A stretch of 45,235 nt of DNA from UBA1189 sp045612925 (lineage in GTDB: Bacteria > Bacteroidota > Bacteroidia > Bacteroidales > Bacteroidaceae), in the NCBI GenBank assembly GCA_045612925.1, contig JAZKZX010000041.1:1-45235 (forward strand). The letters run 5' to 3'. Made by a program: the position numbers and the translations under genes. Below, one piece after another: positions 16,031 to 24,352 of this stretch. Under the pieces are notes generated by a model. It was not told where the DNA came from. It ran no database searches and saw nothing but the letters and a program-made list of their open reading frames with translations. Each line of letters opens with the position of its first letter. Within the stretch, counting starts at the first letter, position 1.

Positions 16031-17557
16031 ATGAAAATCAAATTTTTACTTGCTTCCCTGTTGCTGCCGATGTTGGGCTTTGCGCAGGAATTTAAGATGG
16101 AGTCGCAAGAGCTGGCTGACGCCGACAATGCACCACTGCCTTGTCACCCTGTGCCTCATGAGCGTCAAATCTTGTGGAACGAGACCGAGTTCTATGCATT
16201 CTTCCACTATGGTATGAATACCTTCACGGGTAAGGAGTGGGGCTTCGGTGACGAGAAGGAATCTATTTATGCCCCTAAGGGTATGCCCAATCCCGAGCAA
16301 TGGGTGACCTCTGTAAAGGCTGCCGGTATGCGCGGTGGTATTGCGGTAGTAAAACACCATGATGGTTTCTGCCTCTGGCCTACAGCGACTACAGAGCACA
16401 GCATCAAGAACGCCGGTAATGACAACGGTAAGAATGCTAACATCCCCTTGCTCTTTGCTGAGGCAAGCAAGAAACATGACATGAAGTATGGTTTCTATGT
16501 GTCTCCGTGGGACCGTAACTCGGCTCACTACGGCAAGGATACCTATGTGACCGAGGTATTCCTCAAGCAGTGCGCGGAGTTGGCAGAGTTTGGCTCTGAC
16601 CAGTTTGAAATGTGGTTCGACGGTGCCCGCGGTGGCGACGGCCACTATGGTGGCGAGGGTGGCACACGCGAAATTGATGCCGATATCTACTATGACATAC
16701 CTAACTTGCGCTCACGCGTACACAAAATCGCCCCCAACTGCGTGATGTGGGGTGTAGGTAGCGAGGCTCGTTGGATTGGTAATGAGTCAGGCTACGCTGG
16801 TGAGACCGACTGGGCGATGTCAGACTATGCTGGAAGTGGTGTACTTGAAGAAGGTGATATCAATGGCTGGTATTGGAAACCCGGTGAGAGCGATGCCAAG
16901 GCAACCAACAACGGATGGTTCTGGCACCAGGGCGAGACAATGAAGAGTGCTGAGCGCCTGTTCCAAATGTACCTCGAGACCGTAGGACGCAATGCTACCC
17001 TTATCCTCAACTGCCCGCCCGACCAATATGGAGTACTCCCCGAGAACACCGTGAACGAACTTGTAAAGCTCGGTCGCATGCTACACGAGCGCCTCGCAGT
17101 GCCTGTATACGGTCTCGACGAGACTACTGCTGCTACTGACTATGCCAAGACTGCCAAGATTGAGGTGAGCGAGACACGCACTGGTAACAAATATGCAGCT
17201 GCTAACCTTACTGATGGCGATAAGGAGACCTATTGGGCCGTCAACGATGGTCAGTTGGGCGCTACCATCACCCTCACATGGGACACACCGCAGGTAATAC
17301 GCTACCTCGTGATGCAGGAGCCCATCAAGCTGGGTCAGCGCATCAAGGACTTCAAGATTGAGTATAGCACCGATGGTACCGATTGGACGGAGCTCTGCCC
17401 CGTGATGCAGACTACTACCGTAGGATACAAGCGCATCATCCCTCTCAACGGTAAGACCAACGAGAGCTATGGCAACGGCTACAACGCCAAGAAGCTGCGC
17501 ATCACCATCCTCGATAGCCGCGCATGTCCCTTGCTCTCAAACCTTAATGTATATTAA
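16031..17557 (+). CDS. Secreted alpha-L-fucosidase, GH29, with C-terminal F5/8 C-like domain
   Basis: Releases L-fucose from glycans, probably mucin or milk-type, in the periplasm or outside the cell. The 508-residue protein starts at ATG 16031 (a GTG six bases earlier is possible but breaks the signal peptide start). Residues 1-19 are a signal peptide ending GFAQ. The GH29 barrel shows HHDGFCLWP at 109-117 and the nucleophile motif WFDGA with Asp197; the RWIGNESGYAGETDW stretch resembles subfamily B, the alpha-1,3/4-specific group. Residues about 370-508 form a discoidin (F5/8 type C) sugar-binding domain (NLTDGDKETYW). It is followed after 46 bp by a secreted multidomain protein. No SusC/SusD pair is seen here. 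Confidence 0.9.
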   Translation: MKIKFLLASLLLPMLGFAQEFKMESQELADADNAPLPCHPVPHERQILWNETEFYAFFHYGMNTFTGKEWGFGDEKESIYAPKGMPNPEQWVTSVKAAGMRGGIAVVKHHDGFCLWPTATTEHSIKNAGNDNGKNANIPLLFAEASKKHDMKYGFYVSPWDRNSAHYGKDTYVTEVFLKQCAELAEFGSDQFEMWFDGARGGDGHYGGEGGTREIDADIYYDIPNLRSRVHKIAPNCVMWGVGSEARWIGNESGYAGETDWAMSDYAGSGVLEEGDINGWYWKPGESDAKATNNGWFWHQGETMKSAERLFQMYLETVGRNATLILNCPPDQYGVLPENTVNELVKLGRMLHERLAVPVYGLDETTAATDYAKTAKIEVSETRTGNKYAAANLTDGDKETYWAVNDGQLGATITLTWDTPQVIRYLVMQEPIKLGQRIKDFKIEYSTDGTDWTELCPVMQTTTVGYKRIIPLNGKTNESYGNGYNAKKLRITILDSRACPLLSNLNVY

Positions 17558-17603
17558 ACAGGAGAAAAACATCGATACGAACGAACTAAAAAACACAGGA
17601 ATT

Positions 17604-20024
17604 ATGAAAAAGACAACTATATTACTTTCTGCTGCGTTGATGTTTTTCGGACTCACCGCTAAGGCGCAGACGACAATCACCTTTGATAGTGAAGATTATA
17701 AGAAGATAAGCGTATACGACACATGGGAGCAGAGCCCCTTCCGCACAGGAGCACTCAAGGGCAATGCGGCCGTGGCTGATAATCCCAGCACAGAGGTAGA
17801 CGCAGTACTCGGCGAGGCACCCAACAGCACACAGAAGGTGGTAGCCTTCCAACGCAGCCGCCATGCCAGCAATACTTATGGCGTGCGCATCGACTTGAAG
17901 GAGCCTATCCGCGTTACCAAGCAGTTGCAATACATCCATGTGATGACCTACCTCAAAGACAAACCCGCCGCCAGCCGCATGATGGTTGTCGGTCTTGGCA
18001 AGCGCATTGAGGAGAGTTGGAACTGGCAGACAGGTGAGGAGGAGCAATTCTGGTCAACCACTACCACTGATGTAAAGCCCAAAGACGGTTGGCAAGACAT
18101 CGTAGTGAGCTTCAAGGGATTCTCATACTCGAAGGAGGAGAACGCGAATAGCGGTATCGATATCTACTCACTCGTCATCGTTCCCGATGTGCGCTCACCG
18201 CATGCCGATGAGGCCGACTGGGTAGCCTACTTTGACGAAATCGTAGTAGACAACAATCCCGACAAGCGTTTCTCTACCGAGAAATATGCCCTCACCTATG
18301 GCGAGGAGGCCGATATGACACGCACAGACCGCAAACTCAACAATGTAGGTCTCACCGTAGGCGGCAAGAGCTACTCAGCTGAGACACGAAGCGGCAAGGT
18401 GTATACCAACAATATCGCAAAGAGCGTATTCTCTGTAACTCCAGGTGCTCAGGTGCAACCCACCTTCGGCTACTCTGGCAGCTGGATGAGCGCCTACACC
18501 TATGTGGATTGGGGCAACGACGGACTCTTCAAAGATGCCCTCAATAGCAATGGTACTCCCGCCGAGGGTAGCGATGTGGTGAGCTACAGCGCCGTGGAGA
18601 TCGATGGCACATACTACAAGAGCGATGGCTCTACCACTGACAATGGTAATACCATCGGAGGCGGCGTACCCGCATTCACCATACCCGAAGGCATAGCTAA
18701 CGGCTTCTATCGCATGCGCTATAAGGTTGATTGGAACAGCATCAGCCCTGCAGGTGGCAATACCATTATCTCTGATGGTGGTGGCATCGTGGATGTAATG
18801 CTTGATGTACATGGAGACAAGGTTGTCGTTAATGCTTCACAGCTCAATGGTGACATCGTGTTGGCATCAGACAATAGCGTGTTGCAGAACTATGAAACCA
18901 ACTACGAAACTCCTCTCACCGTGAAGATCGTTCCCGAGAAAGGATTCGTACAATACGGCTTCACCCTCAAGTATGGCTACAATGTCAATGCCAAGGAGCA
19001 GTTTGACGATAATGGTAACCCCAACTGGGTTGAGGTCATCGTACCTTTTGATCAAATCAATGCAGACGGCACCTATACCATCCCTGCAGAGTATATGCGT
19101 GGTGGCCGTGTGGGCATCGCGGGCGACATGCAGCAGGTGTGGGAATATACCGTAAAGATTACCGGCGACGAAGGTAAAGGCGGTGTGTCGTATGGTAAGA
19201 TCGACGCGAAAGATGGCGATGTACTCAATGTAACTCAGTTCTTCAGCAAAGAACAGCTCGTGGTGAAACCCGTCGAAGGACTCACTCCTACATTGACCAT
19301 CGACAAAAATAAGCGGATTGTGAAGATCGTGTATAAAGGTATTCAGGAATATCGCAAGATAAATTCACTCTCAGAACTCAACAACGAGGCGTACTATCAC
19401 ATCACAGCCAAGAGTGGTGAGGGTTACCTCGCATGGAACACCACCATCACCGATACCTATCTGAGCTTGCGCGGAGTGACTAATACCTCATATAATAAGG
19501 AACCTTCAAATGCTGCGGTGGCTAACATCTATAAAGAGAAGGTCAACCCTTTTGATATGACCGTCGTGTGGCAGATAATACTTGAAGACGGCAAGTACTA
19601 CCTCTATCAGCCAGCCAAGAAGGAGTATGTTACTCGTCTCAACGATAGAGACTATGGCTTCGTATTGGAGAAAACAGCGCTTGATAATATCCGTGACAAT
19701 GGCGACGGCACATTCGGTTTCCATGCGGGTGGCGGATATAGCGATGGCTCTCAGAAGTTTGCCTGTATCGTGACCAACGAAGCTTCAGTTGCAGTGCGCA
19801 ACTGGACTTGGAATGACCATGGTGCAGTATTTGAGATTTATGAGAATCCTAACATCGGCTTCGATGATGAAGAAGAAGACGACGAAGAAGAAGATTCAGA
19901 CATAGACCAAACAATCGTAGAGAATGCTTCTACTGACATCTATAACTTGCAAGGACAAAAGCTCGAGACATTACCCACTTCAGGTATTGTCATCGTGAAC
20001 AATAAGAAAATCTGCATCAAGTAA
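17604..20024 (+). CDS. Large secreted multidomain protein, probable glycan-binding
   Basis: An 806-residue secreted protein of unrecognised function. The ATG at 17604 gives a clean signal peptide (MKKTTILLSAALMFFGLTAKAQ); the open frame extends further upstream into the fucosidase gene but that part is not signal-like. A beta-sandwich-like domain covers about 23-225. A GEVED-like domain with YVDWGNDGLF and MRYKVDWNSISPAGG follows (about 270-400), then two beta-rich regions, then a ricin-like beta-trefoil candidate (about 585-750, YYHITAKSGEGYLAW). An acidic stretch at 754-766 precedes a C-terminal tail, DIYNLQGQKL..GIVIVNNKKICIK, resembling the short sorting-like tails of Bacteroidales secreted proteins. 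No catalytic motif is seen. It probably works with the fucosidase upstream. Confidence 0.8.
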   Translation: MKKTTILLSAALMFFGLTAKAQTTITFDSEDYKKISVYDTWEQSPFRTGALKGNAAVADNPSTEVDAVLGEAPNSTQKVVAFQRSRHASNTYGVRIDLKEPIRVTKQLQYIHVMTYLKDKPAASRMMVVGLGKRIEESWNWQTGEEEQFWSTTTTDVKPKDGWQDIVVSFKGFSYSKEENANSGIDIYSLVIVPDVRSPHADEADWVAYFDEIVVDNNPDKRFSTEKYALTYGEEADMTRTDRKLNNVGLTVGGKSYSAETRSGKVYTNNIAKSVFSVTPGAQVQPTFGYSGSWMSAYTYVDWGNDGLFKDALNSNGTPAEGSDVVSYSAVEIDGTYYKSDGSTTDNGNTIGGGVPAFTIPEGIANGFYRMRYKVDWNSISPAGGNTIISDGGGIVDVMLDVHGDKVVVNASQLNGDIVLASDNSVLQNYETNYETPLTVKIVPEKGFVQYGFTLKYGYNVNAKEQFDDNGNPNWVEVIVPFDQINADGTYTIPAEYMRGGRVGIAGDMQQVWEYTVKITGDEGKGGVSYGKIDAKDGDVLNVTQFFSKEQLVVKPVEGLTPTLTIDKNKRIVKIVYKGIQEYRKINSLSELNNEAYYHITAKSGEGYLAWNTTITDTYLSLRGVTNTSYNKEPSNAAVANIYKEKVNPFDMTVVWQIILEDGKYYLYQPAKKEYVTRLNDRDYGFVLEKTALDNIRDNGDGTFGFHAGGGYSDGSQKFACIVTNEASVAVRNWTWNDHGAVFEIYENPNIGFDDEEEDDEEEDSDIDQTIVENASTDIYNLQGQKLETLPTSGIVIVNNKKICIK

Positions 20025-20080
20025 AGAATGTTTCGTTGGTGTAGTATATGGCAAGATAGGCTTGCCACAAACTGAAAAAG

Positions 20081-20109
20081 AATTTCCCCGAGCATCGCTC
20101 GGGGAAATT
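20081..20109. terminator. Bidirectional terminator
   Basis: Thirteen-base perfect arms (20081-20093, 20097-20109) with a three-base loop; T-rich on the right, A-rich on the left. It ends the fucosidase transcript and possibly the minus-strand menaquinone operon as well. Confidence 0.85.
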
Positions 20110-20202
20110 TGTTTATTGTGCTGTGCTATTATATACTTATCAAATGCTTTCTGTATGTATGCCGTGTGAGTTTCTATACAAATTGACGCCTCGATTGCTA
20201 CC

Positions 20203-20817
20203 TTAAATGGGCCATACTACGAAGACCAGTGCATCCCATAAGGCATGAGATACGATGAGCGCGAAGAGCTGCTTGGGCCATAGGCGGTAGCACAAGCCCC
20301 ATACAAAACCACACACGAGGGCGGCCATGACGAGCATGAAGTTGAACTTCCATATATGTACCAATCCGTACACGAGCAGCGTGGCCACAAAGCCTATATT
20401 GGCATTCCATCGCTTGCTGATCGTGCGCTGCACAAAGCCACGCCAGAATATCTCTTCGGCAGGGCCGATGATGAAGAGCAGAAGGGCACCGATGACCCAC
20501 TCTCTCTGCGACTCCTTCATTCCATAGATGGTGTCTACCTGGGGGCGGGCAAAGGGGAACATCCACGAAGCGACCTTGTCGCCCACCCAGAAGATACCCC
20601 ATAGCACAAGGGCAAGGGCTATGCCAGTGAGCAGCCCCTTCCACGATACCTCAATATCGGCAATCCAGCGGGCATCGATAAGCAGAGCCATCGTAAGCAG
20701 TATGCCGCCCGAGAGGGTCATCATGCTCCAGAAGTCGAGAGGTATAGCTATCCAAGGATTGAACATGAGGAACCACAACAACCCAGCGGTGATAAGCGGT
20801 AGTATGAGGCGCTTCAT
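20203..20817 (-). CDS. CPBP (CAAX-like) intramembrane metalloprotease
   Basis: A 204-residue membrane protein with about six hydrophobic segments. The family's motif 1 is intact, AEEIFWRG (EExxxR) near residue 120; motif 2 has His in VHIWKFN; motif 3 is SHALWD near the end. These residues form the metal site of the Abi/Rce1-type proteases. The substrate is unknown; bacterial members take part in peptide maturation, immunity or signalling. It is the last gene of the six-gene minus-strand operon, 20 bp behind menA. Confidence 0.88.
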   Translation of the reverse strand: MKRLILPLITAGLLWFLMFNPWIAIPLDFWSMMTLSGGILLTMALLIDARWIADIEVSWKGLLTGIALALVLWGIFWVGDKVASWMFPFARPQVDTIYGMKESQREWVIGALLLFIIGPAEEIFWRGFVQRTISKRWNANIGFVATLLVYGLVHIWKFNFMLVMAALVCGFVWGLCYRLWPKQLFALIVSHALWDALVFVVWPI

Positions 20818-20837
20818 AGAAAGTTAAGAATGAATAG

Positions 20838-21734
20838 TTAACTAATTAGTGTTGCGGCAAAGAGTGATACAGCAAGCAATAAGCTGAATATGAGTTGCAA
20901 CTGTGCGGTGGCAGCATCGATAGGTGCGAGCACCTCTGCTCCCTTCTTCTTGGCACTCATCACGATGCGCGCATTCTGCCATGCCTTGGGGGCGGCCAAC
21001 AGAACTATCAGGCTAGTCCAAGGGAGCCATCCGCAGCATATGGTACCCACGATGAGTAGGAAGGGGAATAGTACCTCGAAGGCGTAGAGCTTGAGCGAGG
21101 ACTTGCGACCGATAAGCATGGCCAGCGTGTGTATGCCAGCAGCGCGGTCTGACTCGATGTCACGAGTGTTGTTCACATGGAGGATTCCCACCGTGATAAG
21201 TCCTATGGGCAATGCCAATACCAATGCTGGTGTGTAGTACTCGCTGATGGTGGCATAGGTGGTACCCATAATGGGGATGATGGCGTAGGAGAGGAGTATC
21301 ACCAAATCGCCCAAAGCGAAATACTTGAAGGTGGCATAGGTGAGTGTGAAGAAGGCACCATACACCGCAGAGAAGAGAAGGGGCCAACCGCAACGCGACA
21401 TGATGTAGAAACCGATGCACAAGCCTATGGCAAAGAGGATGAGGCTGAAGCGTATATACTCTTGGGGCTTGAAACTGCCATTGACCAAAGGCATGAAGTC
21501 AAGTCCATTGTCCACACCTTTCTTATAGTCGCGCACATCGCTCAACATATTGCCCGATGCGTGGAAGAATACGATGCCTATCACTGCTAGTATGCCGCTC
21601 ACCCAATCTATCTCCATATCGTAGAGGCTGCATACCCATGTCATATAGGCAAATGTGGCAAGTACCGGCATGGCCGATGCGGGGAACGACCAAGGACGAG
21701 TGGTCAGAATCCAATCTTTTACGGAATGTTTCAT
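20838..21734 (-). CDS. menA: 1,4-dihydroxy-2-naphthoate polyprenyltransferase
   Basis: Attaches the polyprenyl chain to DHNA in the membrane, giving demethylmenaquinone. The 298-residue protein has eight to nine hydrophobic helices. The first prenyl-diphosphate/Mg site is NMLSDVRDYKKGVDNG near residue 62, with the UbiA-type Asp spacing; the second, NNTRDIESDRAAG, is near 188. MKHSVKDWILTTRPWSFPAS is the usual MenA start. It lies between menG (35 bp upstream) and the CPBP protease (20 bp downstream), so two consecutive menaquinone steps are encoded together. Confidence 0.93.
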   Translation of the reverse strand: MKHSVKDWILTTRPWSFPASAMPVLATFAYMTWVCSLYDMEIDWVSGILAVIGIVFFHASGNMLSDVRDYKKGVDNGLDFMPLVNGSFKPQEYIRFSLILFAIGLCIGFYIMSRCGWPLLFSAVYGAFFTLTYATFKYFALGDLVILLSYAIIPIMGTTYATISEYYTPALVLALPIGLITVGILHVNNTRDIESDRAAGIHTLAMLIGRKSSLKLYAFEVLFPFLLIVGTICCGWLPWTSLIVLLAAPKAWQNARIVMSAKKKGAEVLAPIDAATAQLQLIFSLLLAVSLFAATLIS

Positions 21735-21769
21735 TGTAGTTCTATTTTTAGTTTGTTTATAGGATAGTT

Positions 21770-22507
21770 TTATTTTTCAGCAACATAGAGGGTGCATATA
21801 CCCATGGTGAGGCGACGGAAATTGGCTCGCGAAAAACCATTCTTGAGCAATATATCGTGCATGACCTCACCTTGTGGAAAGGCCTTCATCGTTTGGGGAA
21901 GGTAGGTGTATGCGCTATCGTCGCCAGATATGAGGCGTCCTACGATGGGCATCACCACTTTGGAGTAGATGCTGAACAGGGCTCTCCAAAGTTTGTTGTT
22001 TGGGTAGGAGAGTTCGAGTAGTATGAGGTGCCCTCCCTTGTTCAGCACACGGTGCATCTCACGAAGGCAAGCGTCGAGGTTTTCAAAGTTGCGCACACCG
22101 AAGGTTACCGTGACGGCATCGAAACTATTGTCGGGGAATGAGAGTTGGCTGCAATCCTCCTTCTGGAAACGCACAACATCGTGCAACCCCTCGCGTGTGG
22201 CTTTCTCTCGCCCTACGCGCATCATACCTTCAGAGATATCTACTGCCATTACTTGGCGTAGTTTCAGCTTGCGGGCTACGGCCAAGGCAAAGTCACCCGT
22301 CCCAGTGGCTACATCGAGCACTGTGCGTGGGTGATAGGTTGATAGCACGCGTATGGCTTGTCGGCGCCACGAACGATCTAAACCAAACGATAATGTGTGG
22401 TTGAGTGCATCGTAGGTGGGGGATATATTGTCAAACAATTGTTCCACCTGCTCTCGCTTATGGACATTGCCGCCGTAAGGTTTTATTTTTTCTTGGGCAT
22501 ACATCAA
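21770..22507 (-). CDS. menG: Demethylmenaquinone methyltransferase
   Basis: SAM-dependent methylation of demethylmenaquinone, the last step of menaquinone synthesis (UbiE family). The 245-residue protein carries LFDNISPTYDALNHTLSFGLDRSWR, shown here only by its core FDxIxxxYDxxNxxxSxGxxxxWR, then the SAM motif DVATGTGDFA and VTVTFGVRNF. Both family signatures are present. It directly precedes menA. The start could also be the second Met, one codon later. Confidence 0.95.
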   Translation of the reverse strand: MMYAQEKIKPYGGNVHKREQVEQLFDNISPTYDALNHTLSFGLDRSWRRQAIRVLSTYHPRTVLDVATGTGDFALAVARKLKLRQVMAVDISEGMMRVGREKATREGLHDVVRFQKEDCSQLSFPDNSFDAVTVTFGVRNFENLDACLREMHRVLNKGGHLILLELSYPNNKLWRALFSIYSKVVMPIVGRLISGDDSAYTYLPQTMKAFPQGEVMHDILLKNGFSRANFRRLTMGICTLYVAEK

Positions 22508-22527
22508 GTCGTCTTTACTGTGCTATA

Positions 22528-23484
22528 TTACCCCTTTCTCGGATATTCCTTGCATTTCTCGTACGACTCCATGTATCGCTTGTACTTGTCGGGGTAGATA
22601 TCCTTGGCAGTGATAATCATGGCGGTGTCGTAGCAATCACCAAAGTCGGGGTCAAAGGTGGTGCCAAAAGTCTTCATCGTAGGCGATAGACCTATATAAA
22701 GATGGATAAACGGAGGGATGGTGTCATCCAAAGACTTTACATAGTTGTTTAAGATTGCGTAGTTCTCCTTGTAGTCAGCACCGGTAAACATCTCCTTAAA
22801 GAAGGCAGCCTGCTCAGGAGTGCAAGTCTCGGGATTCTTAGAGGTGATGAGGCCCTCGCGGTCGCCAAAGCTCATGTCGAGGTAGTATATCATCGCCTTG
22901 CGGCTCATCTCGGGGCTGGTCTTATAGATGGTTACCTTACCCGAGAGGTACTTTACGGTGGGGTCGGTAGCCACGAGGCCTCCAATGCCATCCCACAGGT
23001 TGTCAAGGGCAAAGAGAGCCTTGCGACCACCTGCGGCACTCTGATACTTGGGCTGCACGAAGGCACGCGCCATCTCGATGCAGTGAGGGAATTCATTGTC
23101 GATAAACTTCTGTGAGAAGTCGAAGAGGTGCTCCGTGTTCACATAAGGCTGGCCATTCTCGTGGAATGATGCCATCTTCCAGCGGGTAAAGCGGTAGCCG
23201 CCGATGATTTCATCTGCCTCGGGATTCCATACGATAAGCTGAAAACATGCCTTGTCTTCAAGGTCAAAGTGGTCGAGGTCGCACTCGGTGCCGCTACCTC
23301 CGCCTACAGCGCGGAATGACACCTCGCGCAGGCGGCCTATCTCTCGCAACACATTGGGGGCAGTCTCGTTGTTTACTACATAGAGTTCGTTATCTCCGCG
23401 GTTGGTGGTGCGGAGGAAGGTCTTCTCATTGAGCTCGCTCTTGAGAAGCTCTACATCTACGGGGGGGATGATAGGGGGAAGCAT
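22528..23484 (-). CDS. glsB: N-acyltransferase of glycine-lipid synthesis (GlsB-like)
   Basis: A GNAT-fold acyltransferase, OlsB/haemolysin-like family, of 318 residues from the ATG at 23484 (10 bp after the glsA stop; an ATG at 23517 would overlap glsA). Motifs include REVSFRAVGGGSGTECDLDHFD, the family's R-x-x-x-F-R start and Asp-rich strand, IGGYRFTRW, and EMARAFVQPKYQ. In B. thetaiotaomicron GlsB adds the amide-linked fatty acid to glycine, and GlsA the second, ester-linked one, giving glycine lipids needed for stress resistance and gut colonisation. The adjacent glsA-like gene makes this assignment strong; ornithine-lipid synthesis remains an alternative. Confidence 0.85.
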   Translation of the reverse strand: MLPPIIPPVDVELLKSELNEKTFLRTTNRGDNELYVVNNETAPNVLREIGRLREVSFRAVGGGSGTECDLDHFDLEDKACFQLIVWNPEADEIIGGYRFTRWKMASFHENGQPYVNTEHLFDFSQKFIDNEFPHCIEMARAFVQPKYQSAAGGRKALFALDNLWDGIGGLVATDPTVKYLSGKVTIYKTSPEMSRKAMIYYLDMSFGDREGLITSKNPETCTPEQAAFFKEMFTGADYKENYAILNNYVKSLDDTIPPFIHLYIGLSPTMKTFGTTFDPDFGDCYDTAMIITAKDIYPDKYKRYMESYEKCKEYPRKG

Positions 23485-23494
23485 ATTCTTAATG

Positions 23495-24352
23495 TTACAT
23501 ATTCGGTACACAACCATTGCCTACTGACAGGGCTTTTACGCGCTCGCGCACCTCGGCTGCCCATTCACGGTCGGTCTTTGACTTGTCGAAGGTGGTGTAG
23601 GGGATAGGCTCACCGAAGGTGATGACAAACTCGTTGCCGCGCTGCTTGAATAGTTCGTCTACAAGGTACAACATGCCGATGTTTACCTTCAAGCGGAGGA
23701 ACTTGCTCAACTTCGAAAGGAAGAAATACCAGCGTGAGTTGTGCCCCGACATGTGTACGGGCACTACATCGCGCTCGTAGCGGCGTGCCTGGGTGACAAA
23801 CATCTTCTTCCACGGCATCTCGGTGACCTTGCCCTTGACCTTCTTGGCGCAGAGGCCGGCAGGGAATACCACTACCTGCTGGTCAGAGGTGAACATCTTG
23901 GCGATGCGCTCTCCGAGGTCGCGGCTCTGTTTGGAAGAGAGGTTGTTCACGGGGGTGAAGAACTCTGCCAACGGTTTCAAATTAGCCATGATAGGCGTTA
24001 CGGGCACTTGGAATCCCTCGCCATACAAGCGGTGGAAGATGGAGCCGATAATCAGTGCCTCGGGGCCTCCAAGCGGGTGGTTGCACACGAAGATGTACTT
24101 CTTGTCTTTGTCGGTAGACAGATGCTCCTCGCCACGGATGCGGTAAGTGATGTCAAGGTAGTTGAGCGCCTCGTCAAAGAACTTCACGCCCTTGTAGTGC
24201 TCTACCGTCATGACAACATGGTTTACATCTTCCTCGTGAATACGACGCTTGAGGAAATTGATGACGAAGCGTGGCAATTTTCGGCGTAGCTTCGGCCCCA
24301 AAATCTTATTTAAATCGAGAAGATAGCTTTCTCTTTCGTTGTATTTCTCCAT
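23495..24352 (-). CDS. glsA: O-acyltransferase of glycine-lipid synthesis (GlsA-like)
   Basis: A PlsC-type membrane-associated acyltransferase of 285 residues from the ATG at 24352. The acyltransferase motif is CNHPLGGPE near residue 91 (HxxxxE in place of the common HxxxxD), and motif III is VVVFPAGLCAK near 160. It would esterify the N-acyl glycine made by GlsB. The start overlaps the last 47 bp of the permease gene in another frame, and glsB begins 10 bp after its stop; translation of the three may be linked. An alternative start at 24394 would overlap still more. Confidence 0.85.
   Translation of the reverse strand: MEKYNERESYLLDLNKILGPKLRRKLPRFVINFLKRRIHEEDVNHVVMTVEHYKGVKFFDEALNYLDITYRIRGEEHLSTDKDKKYIFVCNHPLGGPEALIIGSIFHRLYGEGFQVPVTPIMANLKPLAEFFTPVNNLSSKQSRDLGERIAKMFTSDQQVVVFPAGLCAKKVKGKVTEMPWKKMFVTQARRYERDVVPVHMSGHNSRWYFFLSKLSKFLRLKVNIGMLYLVDELFKQRGNEFVITFGEPIPYTTFDKSKTDREWAAEVRERVKALSVGNGCVPNM

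Noticed and set aside
17469..17603. Longer N-terminus of the 806-residue protein, overlapping the fucosidase
   Set aside because: The added 45 residues are not signal-like; a clean signal peptide begins at 17604.
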